A DNA stretch of 64,000 bases, taken from the NCBI GenBank assembly GCA_045600525.1, contig JAZRYC010000046.1:8000-71999 (forward strand), in the 5' to 3' direction. This DNA is from F23-D06 sp045600525 (GTDB lineage Bacteria > Bacteroidota > Bacteroidia > Bacteroidales > WCHB1-69). Every line of letters starts with the position of its first letter. The stretch's first letter is position 1. Below the pieces are notes generated by a model, which was not told the origin of the DNA, ran no database searches, and worked only from the letters and a program-made list of their open reading frames with translations. A program made the translations under genes and the position numbers. Below, piece by piece: positions 16,699 to 26,229 of the stretch.

Positions 16699-18753
16699 AT
16701 GTCAGACAAATACAAGGCTATCAGAATTTCTTTATGGGGATTGATGGCCTTGTTTTGTTTTTTTTCTATTTGTGCACAGAATCCTGTAGATAGCGGTAAG
16801 GTTCGTTATCTGGAGGAAGTTCAAATAGGCGGAGATTATTTTCGTCAGGAAGCAGGTGTTGCGGTAGTTCAGACATTGACGGCGAAACAACTGCGCGACC
16901 TTCCGACTTTGCAACTTTCCGATGCGCTGAAATATATGTCTGGAGTTGTGATAAAAGACTATGGTGGCTCGGGAGGATTGAAAACCATATCCGTACGCGG
17001 ATTGGGCGCTCAACATACCGGAGTGGCCTATGATGGAATCGCTTTGACCGATTGTCAGACAGGACAGGTTGATTTAGGAAAACTTTCTTTAGAATATATA
17101 GAGAATATTACGCTTACAACAGGCTTGTCGGAGGATCTCTTAAAACCGGCACGCCTCTTTTCCTTTAGCAATTTGCTTCAAATTAGAACACATGGACAGC
17201 TTCCTTCCAAGCCTCTTCGCCTCCGTGTTTCCATGACGGCTGGATCGTTTGGATTTTATTCTCCTCAGGTTTTTTGCGAACATTTGATGAAAAGCAAAAA
17301 ACGCAACAATCGATTTTTCTTATGGAACTTATCTGCCAATTATACACATGCCAAAGGTGATTATCCCTATTTGCTGCATTATGGAGGTCCAACGGATAGT
17401 GTCTCAACAGAACGAAGACAAAATACGGATGTATCTGCCTTTAATGTGGAAGCCAATGCCCGTATAGGAATAGATACTACGCAGGGCTTGTTCTTTAAAT
17501 GGTATTATTACGATTCAGAAAGAGGTCTCCCTTCCGCTATAGTGTTCTATAATCTTCATTCCGCCCAAAGACTATGGAATAGGAATACTTTCGGACAATT
17601 GACCTATTTCAAATATTTTGATCCTCGTTGGGCCTATTTGCTCAACGCAAAATTCAATTATGACTACACGCATTATTTGGATCCGGATTATTTAAATGAA
17701 GATGGTTTTTTAGATAATCAGTTTGTGCAATATGAAGGATACGTTTCCAATACGGTGAAATATAAAGCCTTGTCCTTGCATTTGGCAAAACCGGTGTATC
17801 TTGTATTGGCTCTGTCTAATGATTTGTTCTTTAATCAATTGAATTCTAATATAATGGAATATGAACAACCTAAAAGGTTCACGTCCATGACCGCTTTTTC
17901 CGTGTATTGTGGCAATAGGCGTTTCTCTCTATTGGGAAATGCGCTTTTGACAACGGTGAATAATATAACTTCCATGGATAAAGCGGACAAAAACTATGTT
18001 CATCTTTCTCCATCTGTTGGTGGCTCTGTTCGTCTGGGGCAGCAGCTGATGCTTCGAGCTTTCTATAAGAATATTTTCCGTATGCCTACTTTTAACGATT
18101 TATACTATCGTGAGGTTGGTAATGTCAATTTGGAACCCGAGAAAACGCACCAGTGGAATGTAGGTTTGGTGCTGGAGGAGCAGCGAATGGCTTCGGGCAA
18201 GGTGTTACTATCAGCTTCAATAGATGGTTATTTCAATATGGTAAAAGATAAAATAGTGGCGTTCCCTTCCCATAATCTGTTTTCTTGGACGATGTTGAAT
18301 TATGGTCTTGTCTGGATAGGAGGTTCGGATTTAAATGTCCATGTTCAATATCAGATGATTAAAGGGTATTGGTGGCGCCTAAACGGGAGCTGTTCTTATC
18401 AAAAGGCAGTTGACCGAACGGATCCTCTTGGGAAGACGTTTAATCAGCAAATTCCCTATACTCCTCTTTGGTCTGGTTCTATAGGTGTGAGTTTTGATAT
18501 GCCCTGGCTGACTGTTTCTTATGCTTTGATTGCTTGCGGGCAAAGATATGCGTTGGGGCAAAACATTCCCGACAATTTGGTGGAAGGTTATTTGGATCAT
18601 AGCGTTACAGTGGGTCATACTTACCGTATTAAGGCTATGGATTTGGGCTTTAAATGCGAGTTTTTGAATATTTCCAATAATAACTATGAAGTTATAAGAA
18701 ACTATCCTATGCAGGGATTCGGATGGCGGTTGAAGGTTTCTTTGGGTTGGTAG
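16699..18753 (+). CDS. TonB-dependent outer-membrane receptor
   Basis: The 684-residue protein has a signal peptide (about residues 1-27, ending CAQ). A TonB box/plug follows: ALKYMSGVVIKDYGGSGG with SVRGLGAQHTGVAYDGIAL, as in vitamin B12/siderophore receptors. The rest is a 22-strand barrel with TonB motif III-like LEPEKTHQWNVGL and a C-terminal aromatic strand ending LGW. It lacks the carboxypeptidase-like N-domain of SusC proteins and has no SusD partner, so it is probably a small-molecule receptor of the BtuB/FecA kind. The ligand is unknown: no cobalamin riboswitch or iron box was seen upstream, and it simply follows manC. Confidence 0.88.
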   Translation: MSDKYKAIRISLWGLMALFCFFSICAQNPVDSGKVRYLEEVQIGGDYFRQEAGVAVVQTLTAKQLRDLPTLQLSDALKYMSGVVIKDYGGSGGLKTISVRGLGAQHTGVAYDGIALTDCQTGQVDLGKLSLEYIENITLTTGLSEDLLKPARLFSFSNLLQIRTHGQLPSKPLRLRVSMTAGSFGFYSPQVFCEHLMKSKKRNNRFFLWNLSANYTHAKGDYPYLLHYGGPTDSVSTERRQNTDVSAFNVEANARIGIDTTQGLFFKWYYYDSERGLPSAIVFYNLHSAQRLWNRNTFGQLTYFKYFDPRWAYLLNAKFNYDYTHYLDPDYLNEDGFLDNQFVQYEGYVSNTVKYKALSLHLAKPVYLVLALSNDLFFNQLNSNIMEYEQPKRFTSMTAFSVYCGNRRFSLLGNALLTTVNNITSMDKADKNYVHLSPSVGGSVRLGQQLMLRAFYKNIFRMPTFNDLYYREVGNVNLEPEKTHQWNVGLVLEEQRMASGKVLLSASIDGYFNMVKDKIVAFPSHNLFSWTMLNYGLVWIGGSDLNVHVQYQMIKGYWWRLNGSCSYQKAVDRTDPLGKTFNQQIPYTPLWSGSIGVSFDMPWLTVSYALIACGQRYALGQNIPDNLVEGYLDHSVTVGHTYRIKAMDLGFKCEFLNISNNNYEVIRNYPMQGFGWRLKVSLGW

Positions 18754-18786
18754 AATTTTCCGTATTCTCTAAATCTTTCTTTTTCG

Positions 18787-18794
18787 TATTTTTG
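18787..18794 (+). promoter_or_regulatory. -7 promoter element before the DUF4340 gene
   Basis: It reads TATTTTTG followed by CCGCATC, 46 bases before the ATG at 18841. Confidence 0.7.
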
Positions 18795-18840
18795 CCGCAT
18801 CTTTGAATTGAATGTTTCACCTGTGTAATGTTTTTAATAA

Positions 18841-19923
18841 ATGAAAAAGAAAATTATTTACATCGCATCTATATCTGTCTTAGTTGTTGTCTGCTTAGTC
18901 CTGGCTCTATTCAAGTCAGGCGCCTTCCAAGGTTCAGGCGCTCCGAAATCGGATATTTTCGCAGTTAAGGATACGGCAAGTATCACGAAGGTCTTTATAG
19001 CGGATATGAATGGTGAATATGTATTGTTGAATCGCCGGGAAGGATCGTGGTATGTTCAAGATTCTATCCAGGCCCAGCCTTCCAAAGTGAAGGAACTGCT
19101 TGCAACGATTTGCAATGTGACACTTCAACAAACGGTGGCAAAAACCGCACAATCCAATATCAATAAGATGATGTCGGTGAATGCCGTCAAAGTCGAAATC
19201 TATCAAAAAGCCCCTAAGTTCAAGCTTTTCGGTATAAAATTTTTCAATAGGGAACGTTTGGCAAAAACCTATTATATGGGACCAGCCACGATGGACAACA
19301 CGGCTAATTTTGCCATTCTTGACGGATTTGACGAGCCCTGTATTGTACATATCCCCGGTTTCCGCGGCTTTCTAACGCCGTTTTATTCCTTTAAGGAAGA
19401 AGAATGGTATAATTGCGACCTCTTTACGACTAAAATTACGCGTATCCAATCTCTTTCAGTTCGCGATTATGAGCATCCGGAGCAGTCTTTTACCATTGAA
19501 AAGTCTGGTCCCCGTTTCTTTAATCTATTTGATGCCCAACATCAGCAGATTATGGAATATGATACCGTGAAACTTCTGGATATGCTGGCTGAGTATAGGG
19601 ATTTAAATTATGAGATTTATATTACGAATATGAGTACTTCCACCAGAGATTCTATTTTGAAATTCAATAAATTTAAGACTATTACCTTGGTGGATGTGAA
19701 TGGGGTGGAAACAAAATTGGATATGTATCGCAAATTAACCCAGGATGCCTTGTCTTTGGATGCTATTCTTGAACAAGAGCAACCCGCCGCAGAAAATTTG
19801 CCTTATAATCGCGACAAATTCTATGCTGTTTTGAATGGCAATACGAAGAATTTGGTTCAATGCCAATATTATCATTTCGATCGTCAGAACCAACCATTGT
19901 CTTATTTTCTAAAACAACAATAG
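18841..19923 (+). CDS. DUF4340-like membrane-anchored protein
   Basis: The 360-residue protein has one N-terminal membrane segment (about residues 4-24) and a large exported part. The region VFIADMNGEYVLLNRREGSWYVQD resembles DUF4340, a repeat domain found in proteins near ABC exporters of gliding-type systems, but no such genes are adjacent. The function is not known. It heads a plus-strand unit with ribD and the YigZ gene, six bases and an overlap apart, which does not suggest a shared role. Confidence 0.6.
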   Translation: MKKKIIYIASISVLVVVCLVLALFKSGAFQGSGAPKSDIFAVKDTASITKVFIADMNGEYVLLNRREGSWYVQDSIQAQPSKVKELLATICNVTLQQTVAKTAQSNINKMMSVNAVKVEIYQKAPKFKLFGIKFFNRERLAKTYYMGPATMDNTANFAILDGFDEPCIVHIPGFRGFLTPFYSFKEEEWYNCDLFTTKITRIQSLSVRDYEHPEQSFTIEKSGPRFFNLFDAQHQQIMEYDTVKLLDMLAEYRDLNYEIYITNMSTSTRDSILKFNKFKTITLVDVNGVETKLDMYRKLTQDALSLDAILEQEQPAAENLPYNRDKFYAVLNGNTKNLVQCQYYHFDRQNQPLSYFLKQQ

Positions 19924-19944
19924 AAGAGGTTGTCACCATTGCTT

Positions 19945-20913
19945 ATGCAGAAGGATGAAATCTTTATGCAGCGCTGTCTGCAATTGGCACGCCTTGGCTT
20001 GGGAAAGGTTCAACCCAATCCGATGGTGGGTGCTGTAATTGTGTATAGGGACAAAATTATCGGCGAGGGCTATCATCACCAGTATGGCGAGGCACATGCG
20101 GAAATTAATGCCATTAATTCTGTTAAAGAAAAAAACCTTCTTCGTGAATCCACAATATATGTGAGTTTGGAACCTTGTTCTCATTTTGGGAAAACGCCCC
20201 CTTGTGCAGATGCCATTATTCGCTATGGATTTCCAAAAGTGGTAATCGGTACAGTGGATTATCATGACAAAGTGAATGGCAGTGGAATACAGAAACTTCG
20301 CCAAGCAGGCATAGAAGTTGTTGAACATGTATGTGAAGAGGATTGCGTAGAGTTAAATCGTCGTTTTTTTACTTACCACCGTCTTCATCGCCCGTATGTT
20401 ATTTTAAAGTGGGCCCAGACGGCTGACGGCTATATGGATGTGGATAGAAGCGATGGAAAGCCCCATACATATTGGATTACCAATCCGGCATTAAAAGTAT
20501 TGGTCCATAAATGGAGAAGTGAGGAGGATGCCATATTGGTGGGTTATAATACCATGAATAATGACCAACCTCAATTGACCACGAGACTATATCCAGGGAA
20601 AAACCCACAACGATATGTGATGCAAAGAACAGATGAGAAAATTTCACACAAGGATTACAAGATTCTTCCCATGGAAGTAAAGGCTGCCCTTCAGGAAATG
20701 TATGAGGATCGTATTCAATCGGTCATAGTGGAAGGCGGACGTAAGACATTGGATCGATTTTTAATATCCGACTTGTGGGATGAAGCCCGTATCTTGGTTG
20801 GAAACCAACAATGGGAAGGAGGCATAAAGGCTCCAACGTTACCTTCATCTCTTGTTTTTCAGGAACAAAGTGTGGATGATAATAAGATATTCTATGTTCG
20901 AAGACACCTATAA
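19945..20913 (+). CDS. ribD: Bifunctional riboflavin deaminase/reductase RibD
   Basis: The 322-residue protein performs two steps of riboflavin synthesis: deamination of the GTP-derived pyrimidine, then side-chain reduction. The zinc deaminase domain (about 1-145) has HAEINAI and EPCSHFGKTPPC; the reductase domain has RPYVILKWAQTADGYMD and ends in the usual VEGGRKTLDRFL. An upstream in-frame TTG at 19930 is possible, but the ATG at 19945 gives the normal start (MQKDEIFMQRCLQLA) and is preferred. No FMN riboswitch is present. The 3' end overlaps the next gene by 20 bases. Confidence 0.95.
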   Translation: MQKDEIFMQRCLQLARLGLGKVQPNPMVGAVIVYRDKIIGEGYHHQYGEAHAEINAINSVKEKNLLRESTIYVSLEPCSHFGKTPPCADAIIRYGFPKVVIGTVDYHDKVNGSGIQKLRQAGIEVVEHVCEEDCVELNRRFFTYHRLHRPYVILKWAQTADGYMDVDRSDGKPHTYWITNPALKVLVHKWRSEEDAILVGYNTMNNDQPQLTTRLYPGKNPQRYVMQRTDEKISHKDYKILPMEVKAALQEMYEDRIQSVIVEGGRKTLDRFLISDLWDEARILVGNQQWEGGIKAPTLPSSLVFQEQSVDDNKIFYVRRHL

Positions 20914-21508
20914 AACCATTGTGGCCCCTTCTGTGGGTAGTTATAGCGAGAAGCGTAGCAAGTTTCTGGCGTATGCCTTTCCTGTACAGACGGAAGAGCA
21001 GATAAAAAACCATATTTCTGAGATTCAAAAAAAACACAATGATGCGCGTCATCATTGTTATGCCTATATTTTAGGACCTCATAAGGATGCTTATCGAATG
21101 AATGACAACGGAGAACCATCTGGGACGGCCGGTCGTCCTATTCATGGGCAGCTACTATCAAAAGATCTAACTAACACATTGGTGATCGTAGTTCGTTATT
21201 TTGGAGGAATCAAGTTGGGTGTCAGTGGATTGCAAAATGCATATAAGATTGCGGCCAGAGAAGCATTGGATGCGGCTACTATAGTGGAAAAGACCATAGA
21301 TGAAGTGTATGACGTAACATTTGAATATCTTCAAATGAATGCCGTGATGCAGTTGATGAAAGATCCCTTTGTGACGATTATCAGTCAGCAGAGTGATCTT
21401 AATTGTACGATTCGATTCAGCATACGCCGCAGAGAGGCAGACCGTATTGTCACCGCTTTGCGCAAAGTTTCTTCCCAAGTGAATTTAGTAGAGAAAAATA
21501 TCGTTTAG
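20894..21508 (+). CDS. YigZ/IMPACT family protein
   Basis: The 204-residue protein has the UPF0029/IMPACT N-terminal domain (SEKRSKFLAYAFPV, DARHHCYAYILG, DNGEPSGTAGRPI, VVRYFGGIKLGVSGLQNAY) and the ferredoxin-like C-terminal DUF1949 domain. The family has a ribosomal-protein-S5 fold and suggested nucleic-acid or translation-related roles; its activity is unsettled. The open frame starts at 20852, but the conserved part begins at the ATG at 20894, which overlaps ribD by 20 bases. Its last four bases overlap the end of lptC on the other strand. Confidence 0.9.
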   Translation: MFEDTYKTIVAPSVGSYSEKRSKFLAYAFPVQTEEQIKNHISEIQKKHNDARHHCYAYILGPHKDAYRMNDNGEPSGTAGRPIHGQLLSKDLTNTLVIVVRYFGGIKLGVSGLQNAYKIAAREALDAATIVEKTIDEVYDVTFEYLQMNAVMQLMKDPFVTIISQQSDLNCTIRFSIRRREADRIVTALRKVSSQVNLVEKNIV

Positions 21509-22071
21509 AAATCCAATCCGTTAAGTTCGCCCCTTGGATGGGTGATGGTATATTTGGAAAAGCGTTCGTCGGCTTCAAAGCCGTCTCCGTAATTGACAGA
21601 ACCATCTGCTTTGGTTTGCTTAACCAATGTATGGGAATAAATGCATTTGTTTTTTTGGTCCCAAATAATTTCCTCTGTTTTTAATGTATCACCTTTGATA
21701 AGGTCGCAAATAACAACGTTTTTAGAGGCTTTATACATGGAGTTGTTAATGTTGCAGGCATAGTCGGCGGTTAGAACAGACTGTTTTTCGCCATAGTCCG
21801 TATAGGAAGTAACTGTAATTCCCATTGGGCATTCCATGTAGTTGGAATCGGTGGAATAGGTGTTAAAAAGGGGGGCTTTTACGATGAAGCTGACGATGCC
21901 GGAGTCGCTGATGGTGAGCGTCATGTTTTCTGCAGACTCATCGGGATATTTTCCTTCGTAAGAAAGGAGTATGGATTTGTTTTGTTTATGGTTACAGGAA
22001 ACAAAAAACATCATAAGGCACAAGGCCGTTATGATGTTTTTTGTAATATGTTTTGATATTTGCAGAAGCAT
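21505..22071 (-). CDS. lptC: LptC-like LPS export lipoprotein
   Basis: The 188-residue protein has a short N-terminal membrane segment ending in lipobox FFVSC (Cys near residue 26), so it is probably a lipoprotein, as is common for Bacteroidota LptC. The mature part fits the LptC beta-jellyroll: MTLTISDSGIVSFIVKAPLFNTY, CPMGITVTSYTDYG, then LTADYACNINNSMYKASKNVVI. LptC links the inner-membrane LptBFG motor to LptA. The gene order coaX-OMP-TPR-lptC is the known Bacteroides arrangement. Its start touches the stop of the TPR gene (shared base 22071). Confidence 0.85.
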   Translation of the reverse strand: MLLQISKHITKNIITALCLMMFFVSCNHKQNKSILLSYEGKYPDESAENMTLTISDSGIVSFIVKAPLFNTYSTDSNYMECPMGITVTSYTDYGEKQSVLTADYACNINNSMYKASKNVVICDLIKGDTLKTEEIIWDQKNKCIYSHTLVKQTKADGSVNYGDGFEADERFSKYTITHPRGELNGLDF

Positions 22072-23519
22072 TATCTTACGGTTGTGTTTTCTTGGATCCA
22101 GCAGCCCACGTGATATGAATCACCATTGTTGAGACCACGAACGAAGCGATCTTGTTGGCTGGGGAATCTAAGTTTGGCGCGTTGAGCATTAGCTTTTTCG
22201 GCACAACTCGGATCAACGGCAGCGGCTTTGCTGTATTTGTCGGCAGCGGCCCATGCAAAATCGTAAGGAATGCCATCAGTACATCTACCACCGGAATTAG
22301 CGTAGAGGTCGCCAATGAGAATATAGGCTTTTCCCATGTTTGGTTGATATTTCAATGCGGCGTATGCGGCATTACGGGCTTCAGAGAAGGAACTCTTGGT
22401 TTGATAAGCCAAAGCGAGCATGTAATTGGCTTCAGCCTTCTGTTCGTTGGTCTCGCTTAAGCTAACAGCTTCCTGAAGGTATTTTACGGCGTTATCCAAT
22501 TCAACATTTTCGTGAGAGGTAACGTAGCTCTTCAATGAGAGGTTACCCATCATGAAGGCAGAGTTACGGCTCGGGTTGGCTTTGTGGAGAATTTCAAGAC
22601 CTTCTTTGAAGATAGGACTGGAAAGACAACCGCTCTTTGACATGGTCATGACCATTTTGTAGATGGCGGCCATATCACCTCTGATTTTATCCATCTTGTT
22701 GGTATAGATACCTTCCAATACGTTGCAGGATGCATAAGGCGTAATCTTGTTTTCGATCTTTGCCAAAGTTTTGCGATAGTTGGTGACGAGTTTTATTTGA
22801 CGGGTTGTATCAGCGGCCAGAGGTTTGATTCTTTTGTCGTATTCCATTCTGTCTATTTGACCGGCTTCGTATTGAGCAGTTAGGGTGTCAATAGCGGCAA
22901 CTCCGGTTTCATAGTTTTTCTGTGCATTGGTAATGGAAAGATCCAAGTAGTCGGTAGCCCGTTCGTAGGCTTCAATAACAATGCTGGTGTCTTTCTTTGC
23001 CTTGGTTAAACTTTCAGAAAGTTGGAAATAGGTGTCCCAAACGGCCGGTTGCGTGTTTTCTTTCTCAAGTTCGATGGATTCCACATACCAATCGTATGCT
23101 TGTTCGAAGTTGGCTTTACGATAGCGCATGGTGTTGTAGGCCATATAACCCAAACCTGATCCCCTTGTGAATTTATCGGGGAAATAGTTGCTGCGAACCT
23201 CATATACCCAGAGAAGAGTATCGATGTAGTGCTCTCTTTTTACAGAATCTGTTTCGGCTTTGATGAGGTTGTCAAACATAGTCTGTGCATTGGTATATAT
23301 ACCGTTCCAGCTGCAAGGACAGTTGTTAACGATATATTGCCATGCTTCGTATGCGTCCACGTAGCTTTTTGCTTTGTAAAAGGTGTTGAAATTAGTGATT
23401 TGCTCCAAGCATTTCAAGGAGTCTTCTTCTGTTGCACCATATTGGAATGGGCAGTTTTTCTGTCCGAAGGCCAAGCTGCCAGAGGCAAGCAACAGGATGG
23501 CTACTAATAATTTTTTCAT
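22071..23519 (-). CDS. Exported TPR-repeat protein
   Basis: The 482-residue protein has a signal peptide (MKKLLVAILLLASGSLAFGQ). The mature part is helical, with TPR-like repeats that are clearest near the C-terminus: AVKYLQEAVSLSETNEQKAEANYMLALAYQ, AYAALKYQPNMGKAYILIGDLY and YSKAAAVDPSC. There is no lipobox. It lies between the outer-membrane protein and lptC genes. A scaffold in the periplasm or at the outer membrane is plausible, but no function is known. Confidence 0.82.
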   Translation of the reverse strand: MKKLLVAILLLASGSLAFGQKNCPFQYGATEEDSLKCLEQITNFNTFYKAKSYVDAYEAWQYIVNNCPCSWNGIYTNAQTMFDNLIKAETDSVKREHYIDTLLWVYEVRSNYFPDKFTRGSGLGYMAYNTMRYRKANFEQAYDWYVESIELEKENTQPAVWDTYFQLSESLTKAKKDTSIVIEAYERATDYLDLSITNAQKNYETGVAAIDTLTAQYEAGQIDRMEYDKRIKPLAADTTRQIKLVTNYRKTLAKIENKITPYASCNVLEGIYTNKMDKIRGDMAAIYKMVMTMSKSGCLSSPIFKEGLEILHKANPSRNSAFMMGNLSLKSYVTSHENVELDNAVKYLQEAVSLSETNEQKAEANYMLALAYQTKSSFSEARNAAYAALKYQPNMGKAYILIGDLYANSGGRCTDGIPYDFAWAAADKYSKAAAVDPSCAEKANAQRAKLRFPSQQDRFVRGLNNGDSYHVGCWIQENTTVR

Positions 23520-23546
23520 CTTTCTTATTTTTTTATAGTTAATATT

Positions 23547-24827
23547 CTAATCTAATTTCATTCGTTGATACCATTTCTCCTGTAAGGTGAAATTGAAGGT
23601 GAAACGGAAGTAATTCTGCTGAAGAAGGTCGTTCACCGTGGTTCCTAATCTGCCATATTCGAATACTACATTGATAGAAGAATGCGTGTTAAAGGTGTTT
23701 AATGGAATACCAAGCCCCAAACAGACTCCGAATTCGCTGATAGGTTTATTATGGAATAAAATTTCTCCGGTAGAATATCTTGCTCCAAGTCGGAAACTCA
23801 TTTTCTTGAAGAATTTATTGGATTGAGGATCAGGAGTAAATTGAGCCCCAAGGGAAGCGCTAATGGCGTTCGTCAAGGAATCTTGTTTGCCCATAAAGGA
23901 GTATTGATTCCAATTCTGCCAAGTAACATCTGCAGCAATGGTTAGTTTGTCGTTGTAGGTATAGCTTAATCCACCGCCAACAGATTGCGGAATACGGAGA
24001 TTTCCTCGGTTTTCATCATTATAATACACGGTATCATAAGAAGTCACAGAACTATAGGAACCTTCGTATGAATTGATGAGTAATTTCTCTTTTGCCCAGA
24101 TATAGGCTGTGTTTCCATAAACGGCTCCAAAGCCCAATCGATGCTTTTCCTTGATATTGACGAAGTATTGTATACCTCCGGTAAGATGAATACCATCAAT
24201 ATGAAAAGCATCGTTGATATACGAATTGTAGAAGTTGCTGCCGTCAAAGGAAATATTGCGGGTATTGTACAGGGAGCCGAACATATAGGAGGCATTCAAA
24301 CCAATGGAAAGCCCTTTGCAGAGCTTAAAGGCGTTTCCCCAATACAGTTGGTTGAGCCCTCCGTTCCCGGAATACAAGTAAGATACATTACCGACGTTGT
24401 CAATAGTTTTGGAATCTTCAATGCTGTAACCTACATTACTGAAAGGAATGACTCCGATGCTGGTTCGCCAATGGGGAGTAACAGGAAGACCGATGGAGAT
24501 GTATCCAGGGCGGGCAAAGGAATTTTTCTGTGTGTTGGCAGAATTGCTTAACGTGGAGACGTAGATGGATGCGGCAGCGTCTGCCACCAGTGACAAGGAA
24601 TCAAAGGCCGCGTAGGAAGCGGGATTTCTGAAATTTATAAAATAAGGACTCTGCACGGCATAGGAAGAACCACCCATTCCGTCTAAAACAGCATTGGAAT
24701 ATTTGTTTACCATGCCGATTCCGAAACTGGAATAAGGATTGCTGATTTCATTCTGTGCTTGCGTGGAAATAATTCCAAACATTGCCACACAGGTCAGAAT
24801 CAATCTGTAAATATGTTTATGCCACAT
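23547..24827 (-). CDS. Outer-membrane beta-barrel protein
   Basis: The 426-residue protein has a signal peptide (about 1-24, ending TQAQ). NPYSSFGIGMVNKYSNAVLDGMGGSS at the mature start and alternating barrel strands to a C-terminal aromatic strand (YFRFTFNFTLQEKWYQRM) recall the PorV/FadL-like barrels of Bacteroidota. It starts inside the last codons of coaX (11-base overlap), and a candidate promoter inside coaX may serve it. It is conserved beside TPR and lptC genes in Bacteroides. Cargo is not known. Confidence 0.8.
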   Translation of the reverse strand: MWHKHIYRLILTCVAMFGIISTQAQNEISNPYSSFGIGMVNKYSNAVLDGMGGSSYAVQSPYFINFRNPASYAAFDSLSLVADAAASIYVSTLSNSANTQKNSFARPGYISIGLPVTPHWRTSIGVIPFSNVGYSIEDSKTIDNVGNVSYLYSGNGGLNQLYWGNAFKLCKGLSIGLNASYMFGSLYNTRNISFDGSNFYNSYINDAFHIDGIHLTGGIQYFVNIKEKHRLGFGAVYGNTAYIWAKEKLLINSYEGSYSSVTSYDTVYYNDENRGNLRIPQSVGGGLSYTYNDKLTIAADVTWQNWNQYSFMGKQDSLTNAISASLGAQFTPDPQSNKFFKKMSFRLGARYSTGEILFHNKPISEFGVCLGLGIPLNTFNTHSSINVVFEYGRLGTTVNDLLQQNYFRFTFNFTLQEKWYQRMKLD

Positions 24828-25542
24828 TGAACCTTAATATTTTATACAAACCCACCATTACTAAATTGGGGGCGGCAAATATACGATTTTTTATGAAATC
24901 CATGAGGAAACCAGCATCACCACCGGTGATAACGGATTGTAAAGTTGGATATGTTTTTCGATAATGTTGTATAAAGCCGTCAATTTCGCAAGACATACCG
25001 TTAATTACGCCTGACAATATGGAATTCTCGGTGGTGTCGCCGATAAAGAAATCTATGTTGTTAGGAGAGATAAGAGGAAGGTTTGCCGTGTTTTGATGTA
25101 ATGATTGGAAACGCATGGACATACCGGGGGCTATAGAGCCACCCAGATATTCTCCCTGGGCATTGATAAAGTCCGTTACTAAACAAGTCCCAGCCTGAAA
25201 AGATAGTACATCTTGGTGTGGAAAAAGGGAGGCAGCGCCGACGGCATTGGCGATTCTATCGGTTCCCAAGGTAGAAGGTGTTGCATATTTGATGTCAATG
25301 GGCAATTTTAGATCTGTGGAGAAAGGAATCGTGGAAACCTGTCTGCCAATCCAATCAAAGAGATCAGGTTCTATTTTTCCAACGGAGGAAATAATGGCAG
25401 ACTGTATGGGAAACTGCGCAAAAATGTCGGCGTAGTCATTTTTCCGAAGAGTGGGTTGCTGAAGGAGGCTGACTATTTCTCCTGTTTCACTGAAAACGGC
25501 CGCCTTATGGTTGGTGTTGCCGATGTCTATAATTAAATACAT
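24817..25542 (-). CDS. coaX: Type III pantothenate kinase
   Basis: The 241-residue ASKHA-fold kinase phosphorylates pantothenate, the first step to CoA. It has the phosphate-1 motif IDIGNTNHKAAVF, TLGTDRIANAVGA, the phosphate-2-like AGTCLVTDFI, GGSIAPGMSMRF, and VITGGDAGFL. Length is typical. It is the first gene of the coaX-OMP-TPR-lptC block. No clear -7 box was found upstream; the spacer to mntP is 132 bases and carries the divergent mntP promoter. Confidence 0.95.
   Translation of the reverse strand: MYLIIDIGNTNHKAAVFSETGEIVSLLQQPTLRKNDYADIFAQFPIQSAIISSVGKIEPDLFDWIGRQVSTIPFSTDLKLPIDIKYATPSTLGTDRIANAVGAASLFPHQDVLSFQAGTCLVTDFINAQGEYLGGSIAPGMSMRFQSLHQNTANLPLISPNNIDFFIGDTTENSILSGVINGMSCEIDGFIQHYRKTYPTLQSVITGGDAGFLMDFIKNRIFAAPNLVMVGLYKILRFNVA
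24876..24883 (-). promoter_or_regulatory. Candidate -7 element inside coaX for the OMP gene
   Basis: The minus strand reads TATATTTG followed by CCGCCCCC, a strong match to the extended element seen elsewhere in the window. It lies 48 bases before the OMP start, within the coaX codons for IFAAPN. Confidence 0.5.
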
Positions 25543-25610
25543 AACAACTAAACGAAGAAACGGGTTGTTTATTGCATGAGTGTCTGGCTTTTGAACATTA
25601 TGATTTTTGC

Positions 25611-25618
25611 TACTTTTG
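25611..25618 (+). promoter_or_regulatory. -7 promoter element before mntP
   Basis: It reads TACTTTTG then CAGTG, 56 bases before the ATG at 25675. I checked the leader for a Mn riboswitch (yybP-ykoY) and saw none; it is too short for one. Confidence 0.65.
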
Positions 25619-25674
25619 CAGTGTGTTCAAAATGAATGCACGACAATTATCTTTATTAAGTTAGTAGATTTAAA

Positions 25675-26229
25675 ATGAGTTATTTAGAATTATTCTTGCT
25701 GTCGTTGAGTCTTGCTATGGATTGTTTTGCGGTAAGTTGTTCTGCGGGAATCACCCAACCTAAATTATCAATAAGATATGTTCTGTTTTTTGCTTTCTGC
25801 TTTGGGTTCTTTCAGGCGTTCATGCCTGTTATTGGTTGGTATTTTGGGGAGGCGGTAATCGGTTATCTTAGTAATTTCACCAATTGGATTGCTTTTGCTA
25901 TTTTGGCTTTTATAGGCGGAAAGATGATTGTTGAAGGTGTGCGTCAGGAGGATTCGGGCAAAACGGATATGACAAAATTGGGAACGGTTCTTTTGTTGTC
26001 GGTGGCAACAAGCATAGATGCCCTTGCGGTTGGTTTTGGCTTTTCTATGATGCAGAATGTTCGGATAGGATGGGCTGTTTTCAATATAGGCCTTGTTTCC
26101 TTTTTGGTTTCTATACTGGGATATGCTTTGACAAAGCGTTTCAGCAGACATATTAAGGCACATATTGCTGAAATTGTAGGTGGGGCAGTTTTGGTATGTA
26201 TTGGGTTGAAGATTCTTCTGGGTTTTTAA
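25675..26229 (+). CDS. mntP: Manganese efflux pump MntP
   Basis: The 184-residue protein has six hydrophobic segments. The two family repeats show the acidic motifs SLAMDCFAVS (residues 12-21) and TSIDALAVGF (about 107-116), where the aspartates are needed for Mn export in E. coli MntP. Length is normal. It is a single-gene plus-strand unit that meets the beta-helix lipoprotein gene tail to tail with no gap. Confidence 0.94.
   Translation: MSYLELFLLSLSLAMDCFAVSCSAGITQPKLSIRYVLFFAFCFGFFQAFMPVIGWYFGEAVIGYLSNFTNWIAFAILAFIGGKMIVEGVRQEDSGKTDMTKLGTVLLLSVATSIDALAVGFGFSMMQNVRIGWAVFNIGLVSFLVSILGYALTKRFSRHIKAHIAEIVGGAVLVCIGLKILLGF

Noticed and set aside
25619..25674. Possible manganese (yybP-ykoY) riboswitch before mntP
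   Set aside because: The leader is only about 50 bases and lacks the conserved loops.
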